Shown: piece after piece, positions 8,694 to 18,301 of the stretch
Position numbering within the stretch: the stretch's first letter is position 1
How the letters are laid out: every line of letters begins with the position of its first letter
Assembly: GCF_010685995.1 (NCBI RefSeq)
Contig: NZ_JAAGWK010000009.1
Location: forward strand, 62,001 to 126,000
Length of the DNA stretch: 64,000 bases
Reading direction: 5' to 3'
Source of the DNA: Goekera deserti
GTDB taxonomy: Bacteria; Actinomycetota; Actinomycetes; Mycobacteriales; Geodermatophilaceae
Program-made: the position numbers and the translations under genes
Notes under the pieces: model-generated
Database searches by the model: none
Seen by the model: only the letters and a program-made list of their open reading frames with translations
What the model was told of the DNA's origin: nothing

Positions 8694-9569
8694 ATGGAGT
8701 CACCACGCCCGTGGTCGGCCGCCGCAGCTCGCGCAGCCGGGACGAGCCGGAGCCGGCGACGCGGGATCGAGCACGTCCGGCTGGCGCACGACGTCCGGGT
8801 CCCGCTCACCGACGCCGTCGACCGGGTGGAGCTGCTCGGCCTGCTCGCGTCGGCGCTGCCGGCGGACGCGGCGTTCAGTCACGACACCGCTGCGGCGCTG
8901 CTCGGCGCCCCGGTCGACCTGCCCGCGCGGCCGCAGATCGCACTGACCCCTCGCCGGGTGCTGCCCCAGCACGGCTGGGTGGACGTGCACGCCCGCGCGT
9001 TGACCGACGTCGACGTCGTGGCCGCCGGGGGGCTGCGCGTGACGTCGGGGGCGCAGACCTTCCTGGACCTGGCGGCACGGCTGCCCGCCGCGGAGCTCAC
9101 CGCCGTCGGTGACGCGCTCATGCGACGCGGACACCTCACCGCCGACCACCTCACCGAACGGCTGATGCGGGCCGGCCGGGTCCGTGGTGTGGTGCGGGCC
9201 CGCGCGGTGGCACCGCTGCTGACCCCGCTCGCGCAGTCCCGGCCGGAGAGCCTCATGCGCTACTGGCTGCTCGCCAGCGACCTGCCCACCCCGGAGCCCC
9301 AGGTCCCGGTGCACGACCGCTCCGGCCGGGTCGTGGCCCACGGTGACCTCGGCTACCGCGAGTGGCGGACCTTGCTGGAGTACGAGGGCCGCCAGCACGC
9401 CGACGCCGAGCAGTTCGACCGCGACGTGGACCGGTACTCGCTCATGGCCACCGGCGACTGGCTCGTGCTCCGCTTCTCCCGGCGGCACCTGCGCGGCCCG
9501 CACGTGGTCGTCGCCCGCACCCGCGCCGTCCTGCTCAACCGCGGCTGGCGCCCCGGCCCGCCGAGTTGA
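8694..9569 (+). CDS. DUF559/AbiEi-like protein with a predicted restriction-endonuclease-fold C-terminus
   Basis: 291 residues. The N-terminal half resembles AbiEi-type antitoxin proteins (FSHDTAAALLGAPVDLP, GGLRVTSGAQTFLDLAARLP). The C-terminal 100 residues resemble the DUF559/Vsr-like nuclease fold: a Glu in RPESLMRYWLL, Asp in VVAHGDLGYREWRTLLEYEG, and FDRDVDRYSLM, where D...E.(D/E) would form the active site. Such genes occur as many dispersed orphan copies in Geodermatophilaceae and other soil actinobacteria. No toxin partner is adjacent. It is bracketed by two related palindromic elements, suggesting past mobility. Nuclease activity is an inference. Confidence 0.7.
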   Translation: MESPRPWSAAAARAAGTSRSRRRGIEHVRLAHDVRVPLTDAVDRVELLGLLASALPADAAFSHDTAAALLGAPVDLPARPQIALTPRRVLPQHGWVDVHARALTDVDVVAAGGLRVTSGAQTFLDLAARLPAAELTAVGDALMRRGHLTADHLTERLMRAGRVRGVVRARAVAPLLTPLAQSRPESLMRYWLLASDLPTPEPQVPVHDRSGRVVAHGDLGYREWRTLLEYEGRQHADAEQFDRDVDRYSLMATGDWLVLRFSRRHLRGPHVVVARTRAVLLNRGWRPGPPS

Positions 9570-9780
9570 TCATCGGCACGTGGTCGCTCGACACACCGTG
9601 CGCCGGCGTGTCGAGCCACCAGATGGCGATGGTCAACGGGTCGGCGGGGTGGGGGGCGCCGAGCTCGGCGAGCAGCGCGGAGACGTGCGACGTCACCGTC
9701 CGCTCCCGCATCCGCAGCTCGGCGTTGTTCGCGCCGCGGCACACCAGCCGCAGCACGTCGGTCTCCCGGGGCGTCAGCCG
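9535..9780 (-). pseudogene. LuxR-type helix-turn-helix remnant
   Basis: A minus-strand frame just downstream of the carbonic anhydrase reads RLTPRETDVLRLVCRGANNAE and then RTVTSHVSALLAELGA, the hallmark of the C-terminal DNA-binding domain of LuxR/NarL regulators. About four residues of the usual AxxLxVS turn are missing, there is no receiver domain and no start codon with a ribosome site, and beyond LTIAIW the frame runs through the palindromic element. This is most likely the decayed 3' end of a response regulator gene. Confidence 0.6.
9566..9636. repeat. Imperfect palindromic intergenic element (copy 2)
   Basis: Arms 9566-9594 and 9608-9636 pair at 24 of 29 positions around a 13-base centre; the left arm starts TTGATCATCGGCACGTGG and includes the DUF559 stop codon. 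It is related to the element at 8518. On the minus strand it supplies the last part of the frame of the LuxR remnant. Confidence 0.65.
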
Positions 9781-9811
9781 GGCCAGGACCCGGCGCCGAG
9801 GCCGCGCGGGC

Positions 9812-10309
9812 TCAGGTCGCGTGCAGCTCCACCGCGCCGGTCGACACGTCGTACACCCCGCCGACGACGGGCATGTCGGCCGGCAGGTAGGGGCTGCTGC
9901 GGATCCGCTGCACGTCGTGGGCGAGGGTGGCCTGCTGGTCGTCGATGGTCTGGAAGTCGACGCTGCGGCTGTCCACGCCGGACCGCTCCCGGATCGTGGC
10001 GTGCACCTTCTCGTCGGTGGCCTTGGCCATCCCGCAGTCGGTGTGCGCGAGCACCATCACCCGCTCGACGCCGAGCAGGTGGTGGGCGAGCACCAGGCTG
10101 CGCAGCACGTCGTCGGTCACCCGGGCGCCGGCGGTGCGCAGGATCTTGGCGTCACCGGCGTGCAGGCCGAGCAGCCCCAGCGGGTCGATCCGCGAGTCCA
10201 TGCAGGTCACCAGGGCCAGCCCCTTGGCCGCCCGGCCGGGCAGCCCGGCGTCGGTGAAGGTGCGCTGGTACTGCTGGTTGGCGCTGAGCACGTCGTCGAA
10301 GGCGTCCAT
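9812..10309 (-). CDS. Beta-class carbonic anhydrase
   Basis: Zinc enzyme that interconverts CO2 and bicarbonate; 165 residues. Zinc ligands and the catalytic dyad are visible in CMDSRIDP (Cys, Asp-Arg dyad) and in HTDCG (His and Cys), with VYDVSTGAVELH at the C-terminus. This is the short, actinobacterial type similar to mycobacterial Rv1284. The ATG at 10309 begins MDAFDDVLSANQQYQ, the family's usual N-terminus; the frame continues upstream without a credible start. It lies 89 bases downstream of aspS on the same strand. Confidence 0.9.
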   Translation of the reverse strand: MDAFDDVLSANQQYQRTFTDAGLPGRAAKGLALVTCMDSRIDPLGLLGLHAGDAKILRTAGARVTDDVLRSLVLAHHLLGVERVMVLAHTDCGMAKATDEKVHATIRERSGVDSRSVDFQTIDDQQATLAHDVQRIRSSPYLPADMPVVGGVYDVSTGAVELHAT

Positions 10310-10398
10310 GACCGGTGATGATGGCCGATGGACGCCCCGGACGGAACGTGACCCCGCTCGCCCGGAGGAGAGCGGCCCGCCCCCCGCGTGCCCGGAGC

Positions 10399-12135
10399 TC
10401 AGGCGGGGGCCGGGGGCTCGGCGACGTGGTCGATCCCGGCCTCGACGCGCTGGGCATCGGAGATCGGCGTCGGGGCGCCGGTCAGCGGGTCGTAGCCGGC
10501 ACCGGTCTTCGGGAAGGCGATGACCTCGCGGATGGAGTCGACGCCGGCCAGCAGCGCGGTCAGCCGGTCCCAGCCCAGGGCCGCGCCGGCGTGCGGCGGC
10601 GGCCCGTAGGCGAAGGCCTCGAGGAAGAAGCCGAAGCGGTCGCGCGCCTCCTCGGTCGACATCCCGAGGGTCTCGAACACCTTCTCCTGCAGCGCCGCGT
10701 CGTAGATGCGGACCGAGCCGCTCATCACCTCGTTGCCGTTGATGACCATGTCGTAGGCGTCGGACAGCGCGGCGCCCTTGTCCTCGGCGAACCGGTCGCG
10801 CCACTCGGGGGTGGGCGAGGTGAAGGGGTGGTGCATGAACGTCCACGACCCGTCCTCGGACTCCTCGAACATCGGGAAGTCCACGACGAACAGGAACGAC
10901 CACGAGCCGGGCGTGATCAGCTCCAGGCGCCTGGCGATCTCGTTGCGGGCCGCACCCAGCAGCTCCTGCGCACCCCGGCGGGCCCCGGCGGCGAAGAACA
11001 CGCAGTCACCGGGTGCGGCGCCGACGGCCTCGACCAGGCCGGCGCGCTCGGCGTCGGAGATGTTCTTGGTGACCGGCCCGCCCAGGGTGCCGTCCTCGGC
11101 GACGGTCACGTAGGCCAGCCCGCGGGCGCCCCTGGACTTGGCCCAGTCCTGCCAGGCGTCGAAGGCCCGGCGGGGCTGCGCGGCACCACCGGGCATCACG
11201 ACCGCGCCGACGTAGGGCGCCTGGAACACCCGGAACGGGGTGTCGGCGAAGAACGAGGTCAGCTCGGTGAGCTCCACGCCGAAGCGCAGGTCGGGCTTGT
11301 CGGAGCCGAAGCGGTCCATCGCCTCCCGGTAGGTCATCCGCGGGATCTCCGGGACCTCGTAGGACGCCAGCTCCCGCCACAGCGCCCGGACGACGTCCTC
11401 GGCGATCGCGAGCACGTCGTCGCGCTCGACGAAGCTCATCTCGAAGTCCAGCTGGGTGAACTCCGGCTGCCGGTCGGCGCGGAAGTCCTCGTCCCGGAAG
11501 CAGCGGGCGATCTGGTAGTAGCGCTCCAGGCCACCGATCATCAGCAGCTGCTTGAACAGCTGCGGCGACTGCGGCAGCGCGTACCAGCTGCCGGGCTGCA
11601 GCCGCACCGGGACGACGAAGTCGCGGGCGCCCTCGGGCGTGGAGCGGGTCAGCGACGGCGTCTCGACCTCGACGAAGCCGTGCCCGGCCATGACGCCGCG
11701 GGCGACGCGGTTGAGCTCGCTGCGCAGCCGGATCGCCGCCGCGGGGCCCTGCCGGCGCAGGTCGAGGTAGCGGTACTTGTAGCGCACGTCGTCCCCGGCC
11801 GGCTGGGCCGTCTCGATGGGGAACGGCAGCGGCGCGGCGGCGGACAGCACCCGCAGCTCGGCGGCGGCGACCTCGATCTCCCCCGAGGGCAGGTCGGGGT
11901 TCTCGTTGCCGGCCGGGCGGCGCTGCACCTCACCGGTGACGAGCACGCAGTACTCGGCACGCAGCGCGTGCGCGTCGGACTCCCGCACCACCACCTGGGC
12001 GTAGCCCGAGGCGTCGCGCAGGTCGAGGAAGACCACCCCGCCGTGGTCGCGGCGGCGGGCCACCCAGCCGGCGAGGGTGACGGTGGAGCCGGCGTCGGCG
12101 GCCCGGAGGGTGCCGGCGTCGTGGGTGCGGAGCAC
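10399..12135 (-). CDS. aspS: Aspartate--tRNA(Asp/Asn) ligase
   Basis: Class IIb synthetase, 578 residues. An N-terminal OB-fold anticodon-binding domain ([20 protein letters not shown]) leads into the catalytic core: motif 2 in [20 protein letters not shown], the GAD insertion domain in the middle, and motif 3 in GAALGWDRL. Bacterial-type length and insertion support a bacterial AspRS; whether it is non-discriminating was not determined. The GTG at 12135 begins the typical [11 protein letters not shown]-terminus, with AAAGG about 8 bases upstream. It follows the aldo-keto reductase after 47 bases and probably belongs to the hisS transcription unit. Confidence 0.97.
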   Translation of the reverse strand: MLRTHDAGTLRAADAGSTVTLAGWVARRRDHGGVVFLDLRDASGYAQVVVRESDAHALRAEYCVLVTGEVQRRPAGNENPDLPSGEIEVAAAELRVLSAAAPLPFPIETAQPAGDDVRYKYRYLDLRRQGPAAAIRLRSELNRVARGVMAGHGFVEVETPSLTRSTPEGARDFVVPVRLQPGSWYALPQSPQLFKQLLMIGGLERYYQIARCFRDEDFRADRQPEFTQLDFEMSFVERDDVLAIAEDVVRALWRELASYEVPEIPRMTYREAMDRFGSDKPDLRFGVELTELTSFFADTPFRVFQAPYVGAVVMPGGAAQPRRAFDAWQDWAKSRGARGLAYVTVAEDGTLGGPVTKNISDAERAGLVEAVGAAPGDCVFFAAGARRGAQELLGAARNEIARRLELITPGSWSFLFVVDFPMFEESEDGSWTFMHHPFTSPTPEWRDRFAEDKGAALSDAYDMVINGNEVMSGSVRIYDAALQEKVFETLGMSTEEARDRFGFFLEAFAYGPPPHAGAALGWDRLTALLAGVDSIREVIAFPKTGAGYDPLTGAPTPISDAQRVEAGIDHVAEPPAPA

Positions 12136-12182
12136 GGAGGAGCCTTTCGAGACAGGGCGGGCGGCAGGGAGGGGGCCGGAGG

Positions 12183-13187
12183 TCACCAGCGGTCGTGCAC
12201 GTGCGCGCGGATGCGCTCGTCGTACACCCGCTCCAGGTCGGCGAGCTGCGCCGCGGTCAGCGCCGGCAGGCCGGCCGCCGAGACGTTGCCCAGCGCCTGC
12301 TGCACGGTGCGGGCACCGGGGATGACGGCGGTGACGCCGGGCTGGTCGATCACCCAGCGCAGCGAGAACGCGGCGGTGCTGAGGTCCGGGCCGGCGATCT
12401 CGGCGACCTCGCGGGCGGCGGCGACGCCCACCTCGAAAGGCACCCCGGAGAACGTCTCGCCGACGTCGAAGGCCTCGCCGTTGCGGTTGTAGGTGCGGTG
12501 GTCGTCGGCACCGAAGGTGGTCGACTCGTCGTACTTGCCGCTCAGCAGGCCGCTGGCCAGCGGCACCCGGGCCAGGATGCCGACCTGCGCCGCGGCCGCG
12601 GCGGGCAGCAGTTCCTCCAGCGGCTTGCGGCGGAACACGTTGAGGATGACCTGGATCGACTGCACACCGGGGTGCTGCAGCGCGGTCAGGCCCTCGGCCA
12701 CCGTCTCCACCGAGACGCCGTAGCCGGCGATCGCCTCCTCGGCGACCAGCGCGTCCAGGGTGTCGTACACCCGCTGGTCGCTGTAGACCGCAGGCGGCGG
12801 GCAGTGCAGCTGCACCAGGTCCAGGGTGTCCACCCCGAGGTTCTGCCGGGAGCGGTCCACCCAGGCGCGCAGGTTCTCCGGTGTGTAGGTGGCGGCCTCG
12901 AACGGGTCCGCGCGCCGGCCGGCCTTGGTGGCCACGAACGGCCGGTCCCCGCGGGCGGCCAGGCAGCGCCGGATGCGCTGCTCGGACACGCCGTCGCCGT
13001 AGACGTCGGCGGTGTCCAGCAGGGTGACCCCGGCGTCCAGGGCGGCGTCGAGCAGCTCGGCGGCGGCCTCGTCGGACACCTCGCCCCAGTCGGCGCCCAG
13101 CTGCCAGGTGCCGAGGCCGACGACGGACACGTCGGCACCGGTCCGGCCCAGGGGCCGGGTCTCCATCGGCGTCACGGAAGCAGTCAT
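12183..13187 (-). CDS. Aldo/keto reductase between hisS and aspS
   Basis: 334-residue AKR-superfamily oxidoreductase of the YajO/Tas-like type. Catalytic residues are visible: Asp and Tyr in [12 protein letters not shown], Lys in FVATKAGRR, His in LVQLHCPPP. The phosphate-binding end is [14 protein letters not shown]. The start overlaps the hisS stop as ATGA, so it is co-translated with hisS. It is not closely similar to the aldo-keto reductase at 7.6 kb; substrate unknown. Confidence 0.9.
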   Translation of the reverse strand: MTASVTPMETRPLGRTGADVSVVGLGTWQLGADWGEVSDEAAAELLDAALDAGVTLLDTADVYGDGVSEQRIRRCLAARGDRPFVATKAGRRADPFEAATYTPENLRAWVDRSRQNLGVDTLDLVQLHCPPPAVYSDQRVYDTLDALVAEEAIAGYGVSVETVAEGLTALQHPGVQSIQVILNVFRRKPLEELLPAAAAAQVGILARVPLASGLLSGKYDESTTFGADDHRTYNRNGEAFDVGETFSGVPFEVGVAAAREVAEIAGPDLSTAAFSLRWVIDQPGVTAVIPGARTVQQALGNVSAAGLPALTAAQLADLERVYDERIRAHVHDRW

Positions 13188-14446
13188 GGGCCCACCGTGT
13201 CACGGACCACCGACAGCAGCTCGCCGAGGGGCACAGCGGTCTGCTCCTGGCTGCGCAGGTCCTTGAGCTGCGCCACCCCGGCGGCGAGGTCCCGGTCGCC
13301 GACGACCACTGCGTGCGTGGCCCCGGACCGGTCGGCGGCCTTCATCGCGCCCTTGAGCCCCCGGTCGCCGTAGACGGTGTCGGCGGCGACCCCGGCCTCG
13401 CGCAGCTGCCCGACGAACCGGACGGCGAAGCGCTTGGCCTCGGCCCCCAGCGGGACGACGAAGGCCCGCACCCCGGCCGCGACGGCGACGTCCAGGCCCT
13501 CGGCCTGCACCGCGAGCAGCGTGCGGTCCACGCCCATCGCCCAGCCGATGCCGGGCAGGTCGGGGCCGCCCAGGGCCGCGGACAACCCGGCGTAGCCACC
13601 GCCACCGCCGATCGCCGACTGCGCACCCAGGCCGCCGTGCACGAACTCGAAGGTGGTCTTCGTGTAGTAGTCCAGCCCGCGCACCAGCCGGGGCGCCTCC
13701 ACCCAGGCCACGCCGAGGTCGGTGAGGTGCTGCCGGACGGCGTCGTGGTGGGCCCGGGCGGAGTCCGACAGGTGGTCGACCATCAGCGGGGCGTCGGTGA
13801 GCTGGGCCTGCACCTCGGGCCGCTTGTCGTCCAGCACCCGCAGCGGGTTGATCTCCGCCCGGCGCCGGGTGTCCTCGTCCAGGTCCAGCCGGGCGAGGAA
13901 CGCGGTGAGCAGCTCGCGGTACTGCGGGCGGCAGGTGGAGTCGCCCAGCGAGGTCAGCTGCAGCTGCCAGTCGGTCAGCCCCAGGTCGCGGAAGCCCTGC
14001 ACGCCCAGGGCGACCACCTCGGCGTCCAGCGCCGGGTCGTCGACGCCGAGGGCCTCGCAGTCGACCTGGGTGAAGTGCCGGAAGCGGCCGGCCTGGGGCC
14101 GCTCGTAGCGGAACGCCGAGCCGACGGTCCACAGCTTCACCGGCAGGCCGCCGGTGTGCAGGCGGTGCTCGATGAAGGCCCGCATCAGCCCGGCGGTGAG
14201 CTCCGGGCGCAGGGTCAGCGAACGGCCACCGCGGTCGCTGAAGGTGTACATCTCCTTCGCCACGACGTCGGTGGACTCCCCCACCCCGCGGGCGAACACG
14301 CTGGTGTCCTCGAAGACCGGGGTCTCCACGTAGCCGTAGCCCGCCCGCCGCAGCGGCGCGGTCAGCGTGTCGCGGACGGCGACGAACTGCGCCGACGCCG
14401 GCGGCAGCGTGTCGAACGTGCCCTTCGGCGCCCGCATCTCGCTCAC
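13184..14446 (-). CDS. hisS: Histidine--tRNA ligase
   Basis: Class II synthetase, 420 residues, normal length. Opening [12 protein letters not shown] is the usual N-terminus. Motif 2 is [20 protein letters not shown], the histidine-specific motif [15 protein letters not shown] is present, and motif 3 is [10 protein letters not shown]. An anticodon-binding domain follows. GTG at 14446 overlaps the preceding gene's stop (GTGA); an ATG three codons later is an alternative. Confidence 0.96.
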   Translation of the reverse strand: MSEMRAPKGTFDTLPPASAQFVAVRDTLTAPLRRAGYGYVETPVFEDTSVFARGVGESTDVVAKEMYTFSDRGGRSLTLRPELTAGLMRAFIEHRLHTGGLPVKLWTVGSAFRYERPQAGRFRHFTQVDCEALGVDDPALDAEVVALGVQGFRDLGLTDWQLQLTSLGDSTCRPQYRELLTAFLARLDLDEDTRRRAEINPLRVLDDKRPEVQAQLTDAPLMVDHLSDSARAHHDAVRQHLTDLGVAWVEAPRLVRGLDYYTKTTFEFVHGGLGAQSAIGGGGGYAGLSAALGGPDLPGIGWAMGVDRTLLAVQAEGLDVAVAAGVRAFVVPLGAEAKRFAVRFVGQLREAGVAADTVYGDRGLKGAMKAADRSGATHAVVVGDRDLAAGVAQLKDLRSQEQTAVPLGELLSVVRDTVGP

Positions 14447-15126
14447 AGGCCGCGGCCCTTGGGCGCGGCGGCGGCCTCGGCCAGGTAGGGGTTGGTGGCC
14501 CGCTCCCGGCCGATCGTGGTGGCCGGGCCGTGCCCGGGCAGCACGACGGTGGCGTCGTCCAGCGGCAGGACGACGTCGCGGAGCGAGCCGAGCATCGCCT
14601 CCCAGGAGCCGCCGGGCAGGTCGACCCGGCCCACCGACCCGGCGAACAGCACGTCGCCGGCCAGCAGGCCGGGGCCCTCGCCGAGGTCCAGGGAGAACAC
14701 CACCGAGCCCTCGGTGTGCCCGGGGGCGTGCCGGACCGTGAGGTCGACGCCGGCCAGCGACAGGGTGGCGCCGTCGTCCAGGGAGAGCACGTCGGCCGGG
14801 TCGGGCAGCGCCACCTGGCCGATCAGCGGCGCCAGGGCCGGGCCGTGCCAGCGCATCGGGTCGCTGAGCATCCCGGAGTCGGCCGGGTGCAGGTAGGCCG
14901 GGATGCCGTACCCCTCGCAGACCGGCAGCACGGAGAAGGTGTGGTCCAGGTGGCCGTGGGTGAGCACGACGGCCACCGGCTTGAGCCCGTCGGCGGCCAG
15001 CAGCTCGCGCAGCGGCTCCAGGGCCTCCATGCCGGGGTCGACGACGACGCACTCGGCGCCGGGACCGGAGGCGACGGCATAGCAGTTGGTGCCGAACGCG
15101 CCGGCGGGGAACGAGCGGATGAGCAC
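14443..15126 (-). CDS. Metallo-beta-lactamase-fold hydrolase (glyoxalase II-like)
   Basis: 227 residues. Binuclear metal site motif THGHLDHT is followed by HAPGHTEGS and [10 protein letters not shown] and a final GHGPATT, as in hydroxyacylglutathione hydrolase-like proteins. Actinobacteria make mycothiol rather than glutathione, so the natural substrate may be a mycothiol thioester; this is inference. It is conserved just upstream of hisS in actinobacteria. TAGCCT lies 6 bases before the GTG start, consistent with leaderless translation. Confidence 0.87.
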   Translation of the reverse strand: MLIRSFPAGAFGTNCYAVASGPGAECVVVDPGMEALEPLRELLAADGLKPVAVVLTHGHLDHTFSVLPVCEGYGIPAYLHPADSGMLSDPMRWHGPALAPLIGQVALPDPADVLSLDDGATLSLAGVDLTVRHAPGHTEGSVVFSLDLGEGPGLLAGDVLFAGSVGRVDLPGGSWEAMLGSLRDVVLPLDDATVVLPGHGPATTIGRERATNPYLAEAAAAPKGRGL

Positions 15127-15132
15127 CGGTGC

Positions 15133-15138
15133 AGGCTA
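15133..15138 (-). promoter_or_regulatory. -10 box of the hydrolase-hisS-aspS unit
   Basis: TAGCCT on the minus strand, separated from the GTG start at 15126 by 6 bases, so the mRNA should begin at or very near the start codon. Confidence 0.5.
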
Positions 15139-15363
15139 CGCGGGAGCCGCGCGGGGCCCTCCCGGCGCGGGCCCGGCACCGGCGGCCGGTCCGGCGGTCG
15201 GGCCGGCGGACAGGCCCGGGGCCGCGTCCTGGCAGGGGACGCCCAGGCGGCCCGCCTAGACTCCCGCCGAGTGCCGGGGCGCGCCACCGAGCCGTCCCGA
15301 GCCCGGACCGGTCGGCCCGGACGGTCCACCCGCCGATCAGCACCCGCCGAGGAGTACGCCCCC

Positions 15364-16185
15364 GTGCCCAGCAACAAGCAGCGCCGCGAGGCCGCCCAGC
15401 GTCGCCTGCAGCGCCAGCTCGAACGCCGCGCCGAGTTGGCCCGCAAGCGCCGTCGCAACGTCCTGGTCGGCACCGCCGCGCTCGCCGTCGTCGTCGTGGT
15501 GGGTGCGGTGCTGCTGATCACCGGACTGAACGGCGACGACTCGACCGACACGGCCAGCAGCCCCGGCGCCGCGGCCAGCACCCCGGCCGCCGACGGCGTG
15601 GTCGACGGCGCCGACGGCACCTGCGACTTCACGCCCGACCCGGCCGCCAGCGACACCACCACCGACGTCGGCATCCCGCCGGCCGAGGTGGTGGCCACCG
15701 GCACCTCGATGCTGTCCATGGTCACCAACGTGGGCACCATCGGGCTCACGCTGGACCGCGCCGCGGCACCGTGCGCCGCCGCCAGCTTCGACTACCTGAC
15801 GCAGCAGAAGTTCTTCGACGGCACGCCCTGCCACCGGGAGACCGACTCCGAGGGCCTGAAGGTGCTGCAGTGCGGCGACCCGTCCGGCACCGGCACCGGC
15901 GGCCCCAGCTACACCTTCCCGACCCAGGTCACCGGCGCGGAGACCTACCCGCGCGGCACGCTCGCCATGGCCAACAGCGGGCAGGGCACCGACGGCAGCC
16001 AGTTCTTCCTGGTCTACGGCGACAGCGACCTGCCCCCGGACTACACCGTGGTGGGCACCATCGACGAGCCCGGCCTGGCCGTGCTGGACACCATCGCCGC
16101 GGCCGGCAACGACGGCTCCAACGGCCCGAACGACGGCGCCCCCACCCAGCCGGTCACCATCGAGTCGATGACGGTGGTCGCATGA
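15364..16185 (+). CDS. Membrane-anchored peptidyl-prolyl cis-trans isomerase (cyclophilin type)
   Basis: 273 residues. A strongly basic cytoplasmic N-terminus ([18 protein letters not shown]) precedes one transmembrane helix near residues 40-58, then a Ser/Thr/Ala linker and an extracytoplasmic cyclophilin domain with [10 protein letters not shown] and [13 protein letters not shown]. It corresponds to the actinobacterial gene beside relA (mycobacterial ppiB, Rv2582). A TAGACT box at 15257-15262 may be its -10 element. It overlaps the next gene as ATGA. Predicted to assist folding of exported proteins. Confidence 0.9.
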   Translation: MPSNKQRREAAQRRLQRQLERRAELARKRRRNVLVGTAALAVVVVVGAVLLITGLNGDDSTDTASSPGAAASTPAADGVVDGADGTCDFTPDPAASDTTTDVGIPPAEVVATGTSMLSMVTNVGTIGLTLDRAAAPCAAASFDYLTQQKFFDGTPCHRETDSEGLKVLQCGDPSGTGTGGPSYTFPTQVTGAETYPRGTLAMANSGQGTDGSQFFLVYGDSDLPPDYTVVGTIDEPGLAVLDTIAAAGNDGSNGPNDGAPTQPVTIESMTVVA

Positions 16186-16868
16186 GGTCCACCCCCGCCG
16201 CCCTGGCGCTGACCGCCCTGCTGCTGGCCGGCTGCTCCGACTCCTCCGACGGCGACAGCGCCGACACCCCGGCGGCCGCCGACGGCACCGCGACCTGCGA
16301 GTGGATCCCCACCGACGGGTCCAACCCGGACGAGCGCGACGTGGGCACCCCGCCGGCGCAGGTGCCGGCCACCGGCATCGGCACGCTGACCCTCACCCTG
16401 GGCCAGGGCGACCTGGGGATCACCCTGGACCGCTCGGGCACGCCCTGCGCCGCGGCGAGCTTCACGTACCTCGCCGAGCAGGGCTTCTTCGACGGCAGCC
16501 CGTGCCACCGCGAGGTCAACCAGCCGAGCTTCGGGGTGCTGCAGTGCGGCGACCCGTCCGGCACCGGGCGGGGCGGGCCGACCTACCGCTACGCGCAGGA
16601 GGTCCGGGACACCACGACCTACCCGCGCGGCACGGTCGCGATGGCGAACACCGGGCAGCCGGACTCCACCGGCAGCCAGTTCTTCCTGTGCTTCGTCGAC
16701 ACCGAGCTGTCCCCGGACTACACCGCGGTCGGCGTGGTGGACGAGGCCGGCCTGCTGGTGCTCGACGGCATCGCCGAGGCCGGCAACGACGGTTCCCTGG
16801 ACCCCAGCCCCGGCGGCGGCGCACCGGTCACCCCGGTCACCATCGAGAAGGCCGCGGTCCAGTCGTGA
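16182..16868 (+). CDS. Cyclophilin-type peptidyl-prolyl isomerase lipoprotein
   Basis: 228 residues, with lipoprotein signal LALTALLLAGC and mature N-terminal Cys at residue 18. The cyclophilin domain has FFDGSPCHRE and STGSQFFLCFVD and closely resembles the preceding protein, from which it probably arose by tandem duplication. The membrane helix of the first copy is replaced by a lipid anchor. Catalytic His-Arg is retained in both. Confidence 0.9.
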   Translation: MRSTPAALALTALLLAGCSDSSDGDSADTPAAADGTATCEWIPTDGSNPDERDVGTPPAQVPATGIGTLTLTLGQGDLGITLDRSGTPCAAASFTYLAEQGFFDGSPCHREVNQPSFGVLQCGDPSGTGRGGPTYRYAQEVRDTTTYPRGTVAMANTGQPDSTGSQFFLCFVDTELSPDYTAVGVVDEAGLLVLDGIAEAGNDGSLDPSPGGGAPVTPVTIEKAAVQS

Positions 16869-16892
16869 CGGTCGTGTCGTGAGGCACCTGTC

Positions 16893-17450
16893 GTGACCGC
16901 GTGGCGGGTGCCGGTCGCCCTGGCGGCGCTGGCCCTCGCCGGGTGCACGTCGACCGTGGACGGCGCCGCCTCGGCGGCCGCGGTCAGCGTCGGCGGCACC
17001 CGGGTGGCCGACTACGCCGCCGGGCAGCAGCACCGCACCACCAGCGTCGACTACGCCGAGAGCCCGCCCGTGGGCGGGCCGCACGACCCGCAGTGGGCCG
17101 ACTGCACCGGCACCGTCTACGCCGTCGTCATCCGGCCGGAGAACGCCGTGCACTCCCTGGAGCACGGCGCCGTGTGGGTGACCTACGACCCGGACGTGGC
17201 CTCGGCCGAGGACGTCGCGACCCTCACCGAGCTGGTCGAGGGCCGCAGCGGGCTGTTCCTGTCGCCCTACCCCGACCAGGCCGCCGCGGTCTCGGTGCAG
17301 GCCTGGAACCACCAGCTGCGCACCGCCTCCGCCGCCGACCCGCGGATCGGCCAGTTCGCCGACCTGCTCACCTACAACCCGGAGACGACGCCGGAGCCCG
17401 GCGCGACGTGCGAGAACCCCGGCTTCGCCGCCGACCCGCCGACGTCGTGA
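16893..17450 (+). CDS. DUF3105 lipoprotein
   Basis: 185 residues with lipobox LALAGC. The DUF3105 signature is clear: YAESPPVGGPHDPQWADCTG, then AVHSLEHGAVWVTYDPD and LFLSPYPDQAAAVSVQAWNH. The paired His and Cys residues suggest a metal or redox site, but no function is established for the family. It lies 24 bases after the second cyclophilin gene and overlaps the following lipoprotein gene by GTGA. Confidence 0.87.
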   Translation: MTAWRVPVALAALALAGCTSTVDGAASAAAVSVGGTRVADYAAGQQHRTTSVDYAESPPVGGPHDPQWADCTGTVYAVVIRPENAVHSLEHGAVWVTYDPDVASAEDVATLTELVEGRSGLFLSPYPDQAAAVSVQAWNHQLRTASAADPRIGQFADLLTYNPETTPEPGATCENPGFAADPPTS

Positions 17451-18184
17451 GCCCGCGCCCGGCACGCCTGCTCGCCGCCGCCGGCGCGGTCGCGCTGCTC
17501 ACCGGCTGCGGCTTCGCGTCCGACCTGACCGACGCGGACCCCGCGCCCTCACCGTTCCCGGACGCGTCCGCCACGGCTGCCGCGGCGCCGTCGACCCCGC
17601 CGGACGAGCCGGTCGTGGTGGCCGAGGCCGTGCTGGTGGCCGTGGACGGCGCCCGGGTGACGCTGACGGTGACCGCCGACCCGGTACGGCCAGGACTCCC
17701 GATGGGCGCCGGGCTGAGCGGGTGCACGCTGGCGCCGGGCGACCCGACCCGCTCGGTGCGGTTGTCCCTCACCCTGTCCGGCGTCGTGACCGACTCCCGG
17801 GGGGAACAGGCCGGTCTCATGGTGGCCGGCCGGGTGCGGGTGGCGGCACAGGACCCGGCCGACGCCGTCGGTGCGCTCGTGGCCTCCTCGGCGGCACAGG
17901 ACGCCTGCCCGGTCGGCACCGGGCTGGAGGGCTCGGACACCTTCGCCGCCCCGGACGTCGGCTCGGGGACCCGCGCCACGGTGCAGGCCTTCGTGGTCGC
18001 CGCCGGTCCCGGCGGTGGGGTGAGCGACCCGGCGGCCCTGCCCCGGGTGACGGTCCGTCTGGAGGACCTCCGGGAGATCCGGTACGACCCGGACACCAGC
18101 GAGCCCGCGTTGACGCTGTCCGACCCGACCGTGGGCAGCCGCTGCCCGGACGACCCCGGGACGCTCTGCGCCACCCTCGGCTGA
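17447..18184 (+). CDS. Hypothetical lipoprotein
   Basis: 245 residues. Signal peptide and lipobox (VALLTGCG, Cys near residue 20), then a Pro/Ala/Asp linker and a beta-rich domain (VLVAVDGARVTLTVTADP, VRLSLTLSGVVTD) with several cysteines (SGCTL, DACPVG, SRCPDDPGTLCA) that could form disulfides. The family is not recognised. Its GTG start overlaps the DUF3105 stop, so these two lipoproteins are probably made together. Confidence 0.75.
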   Translation: MSPRPARLLAAAGAVALLTGCGFASDLTDADPAPSPFPDASATAAAAPSTPPDEPVVVAEAVLVAVDGARVTLTVTADPVRPGLPMGAGLSGCTLAPGDPTRSVRLSLTLSGVVTDSRGEQAGLMVAGRVRVAAQDPADAVGALVASSAAQDACPVGTGLEGSDTFAAPDVGSGTRATVQAFVVAAGPGGGVSDPAALPRVTVRLEDLREIRYDPDTSEPALTLSDPTVGSRCPDDPGTLCATLG

Positions 18185-18206
18185 GCCGGACGCGCACCAC
18201 TCGAGG

Positions 18207-18224
18207 TCGTCGTCCGGACGACGA
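18207..18224. promoter_or_regulatory. 18-bp perfect palindrome upstream of the two small genes
   Basis: TCGTCGTCCGGACGACGA is self-complementary with no spacer. It lies 23 bases after the lipoprotein stop and 78 bases before the next start. Absence of a loop favours a dimeric regulator site over a terminator, but either is possible. Confidence 0.4.
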
Positions 18225-18301
18225 GCATCCCGCCCGGTCCTGTGCGAACGTGGGGTGCGGGCTCCGGCCCCGCCCAGACCACCACCCGACGAGGAGTTCG
18301 C

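Noticed and set aside
9812-10903. N-terminal extension of carbonic anhydrase into aspS
   Set aside because: Extension overlaps the end of aspS in another frame and shows no homology.
10399-13203. Single 934-codon frame covering the aldo-keto reductase and aspS
   Set aside because: The part upstream of 12135 is out of frame with the reductase; AspRS starts at GTG 12135.
13184-15343. Long frame extending hisS upstream
   Set aside because: Upstream part is antisense/shadow of the metallo-hydrolase; GTGA overlap fixes the hisS start.
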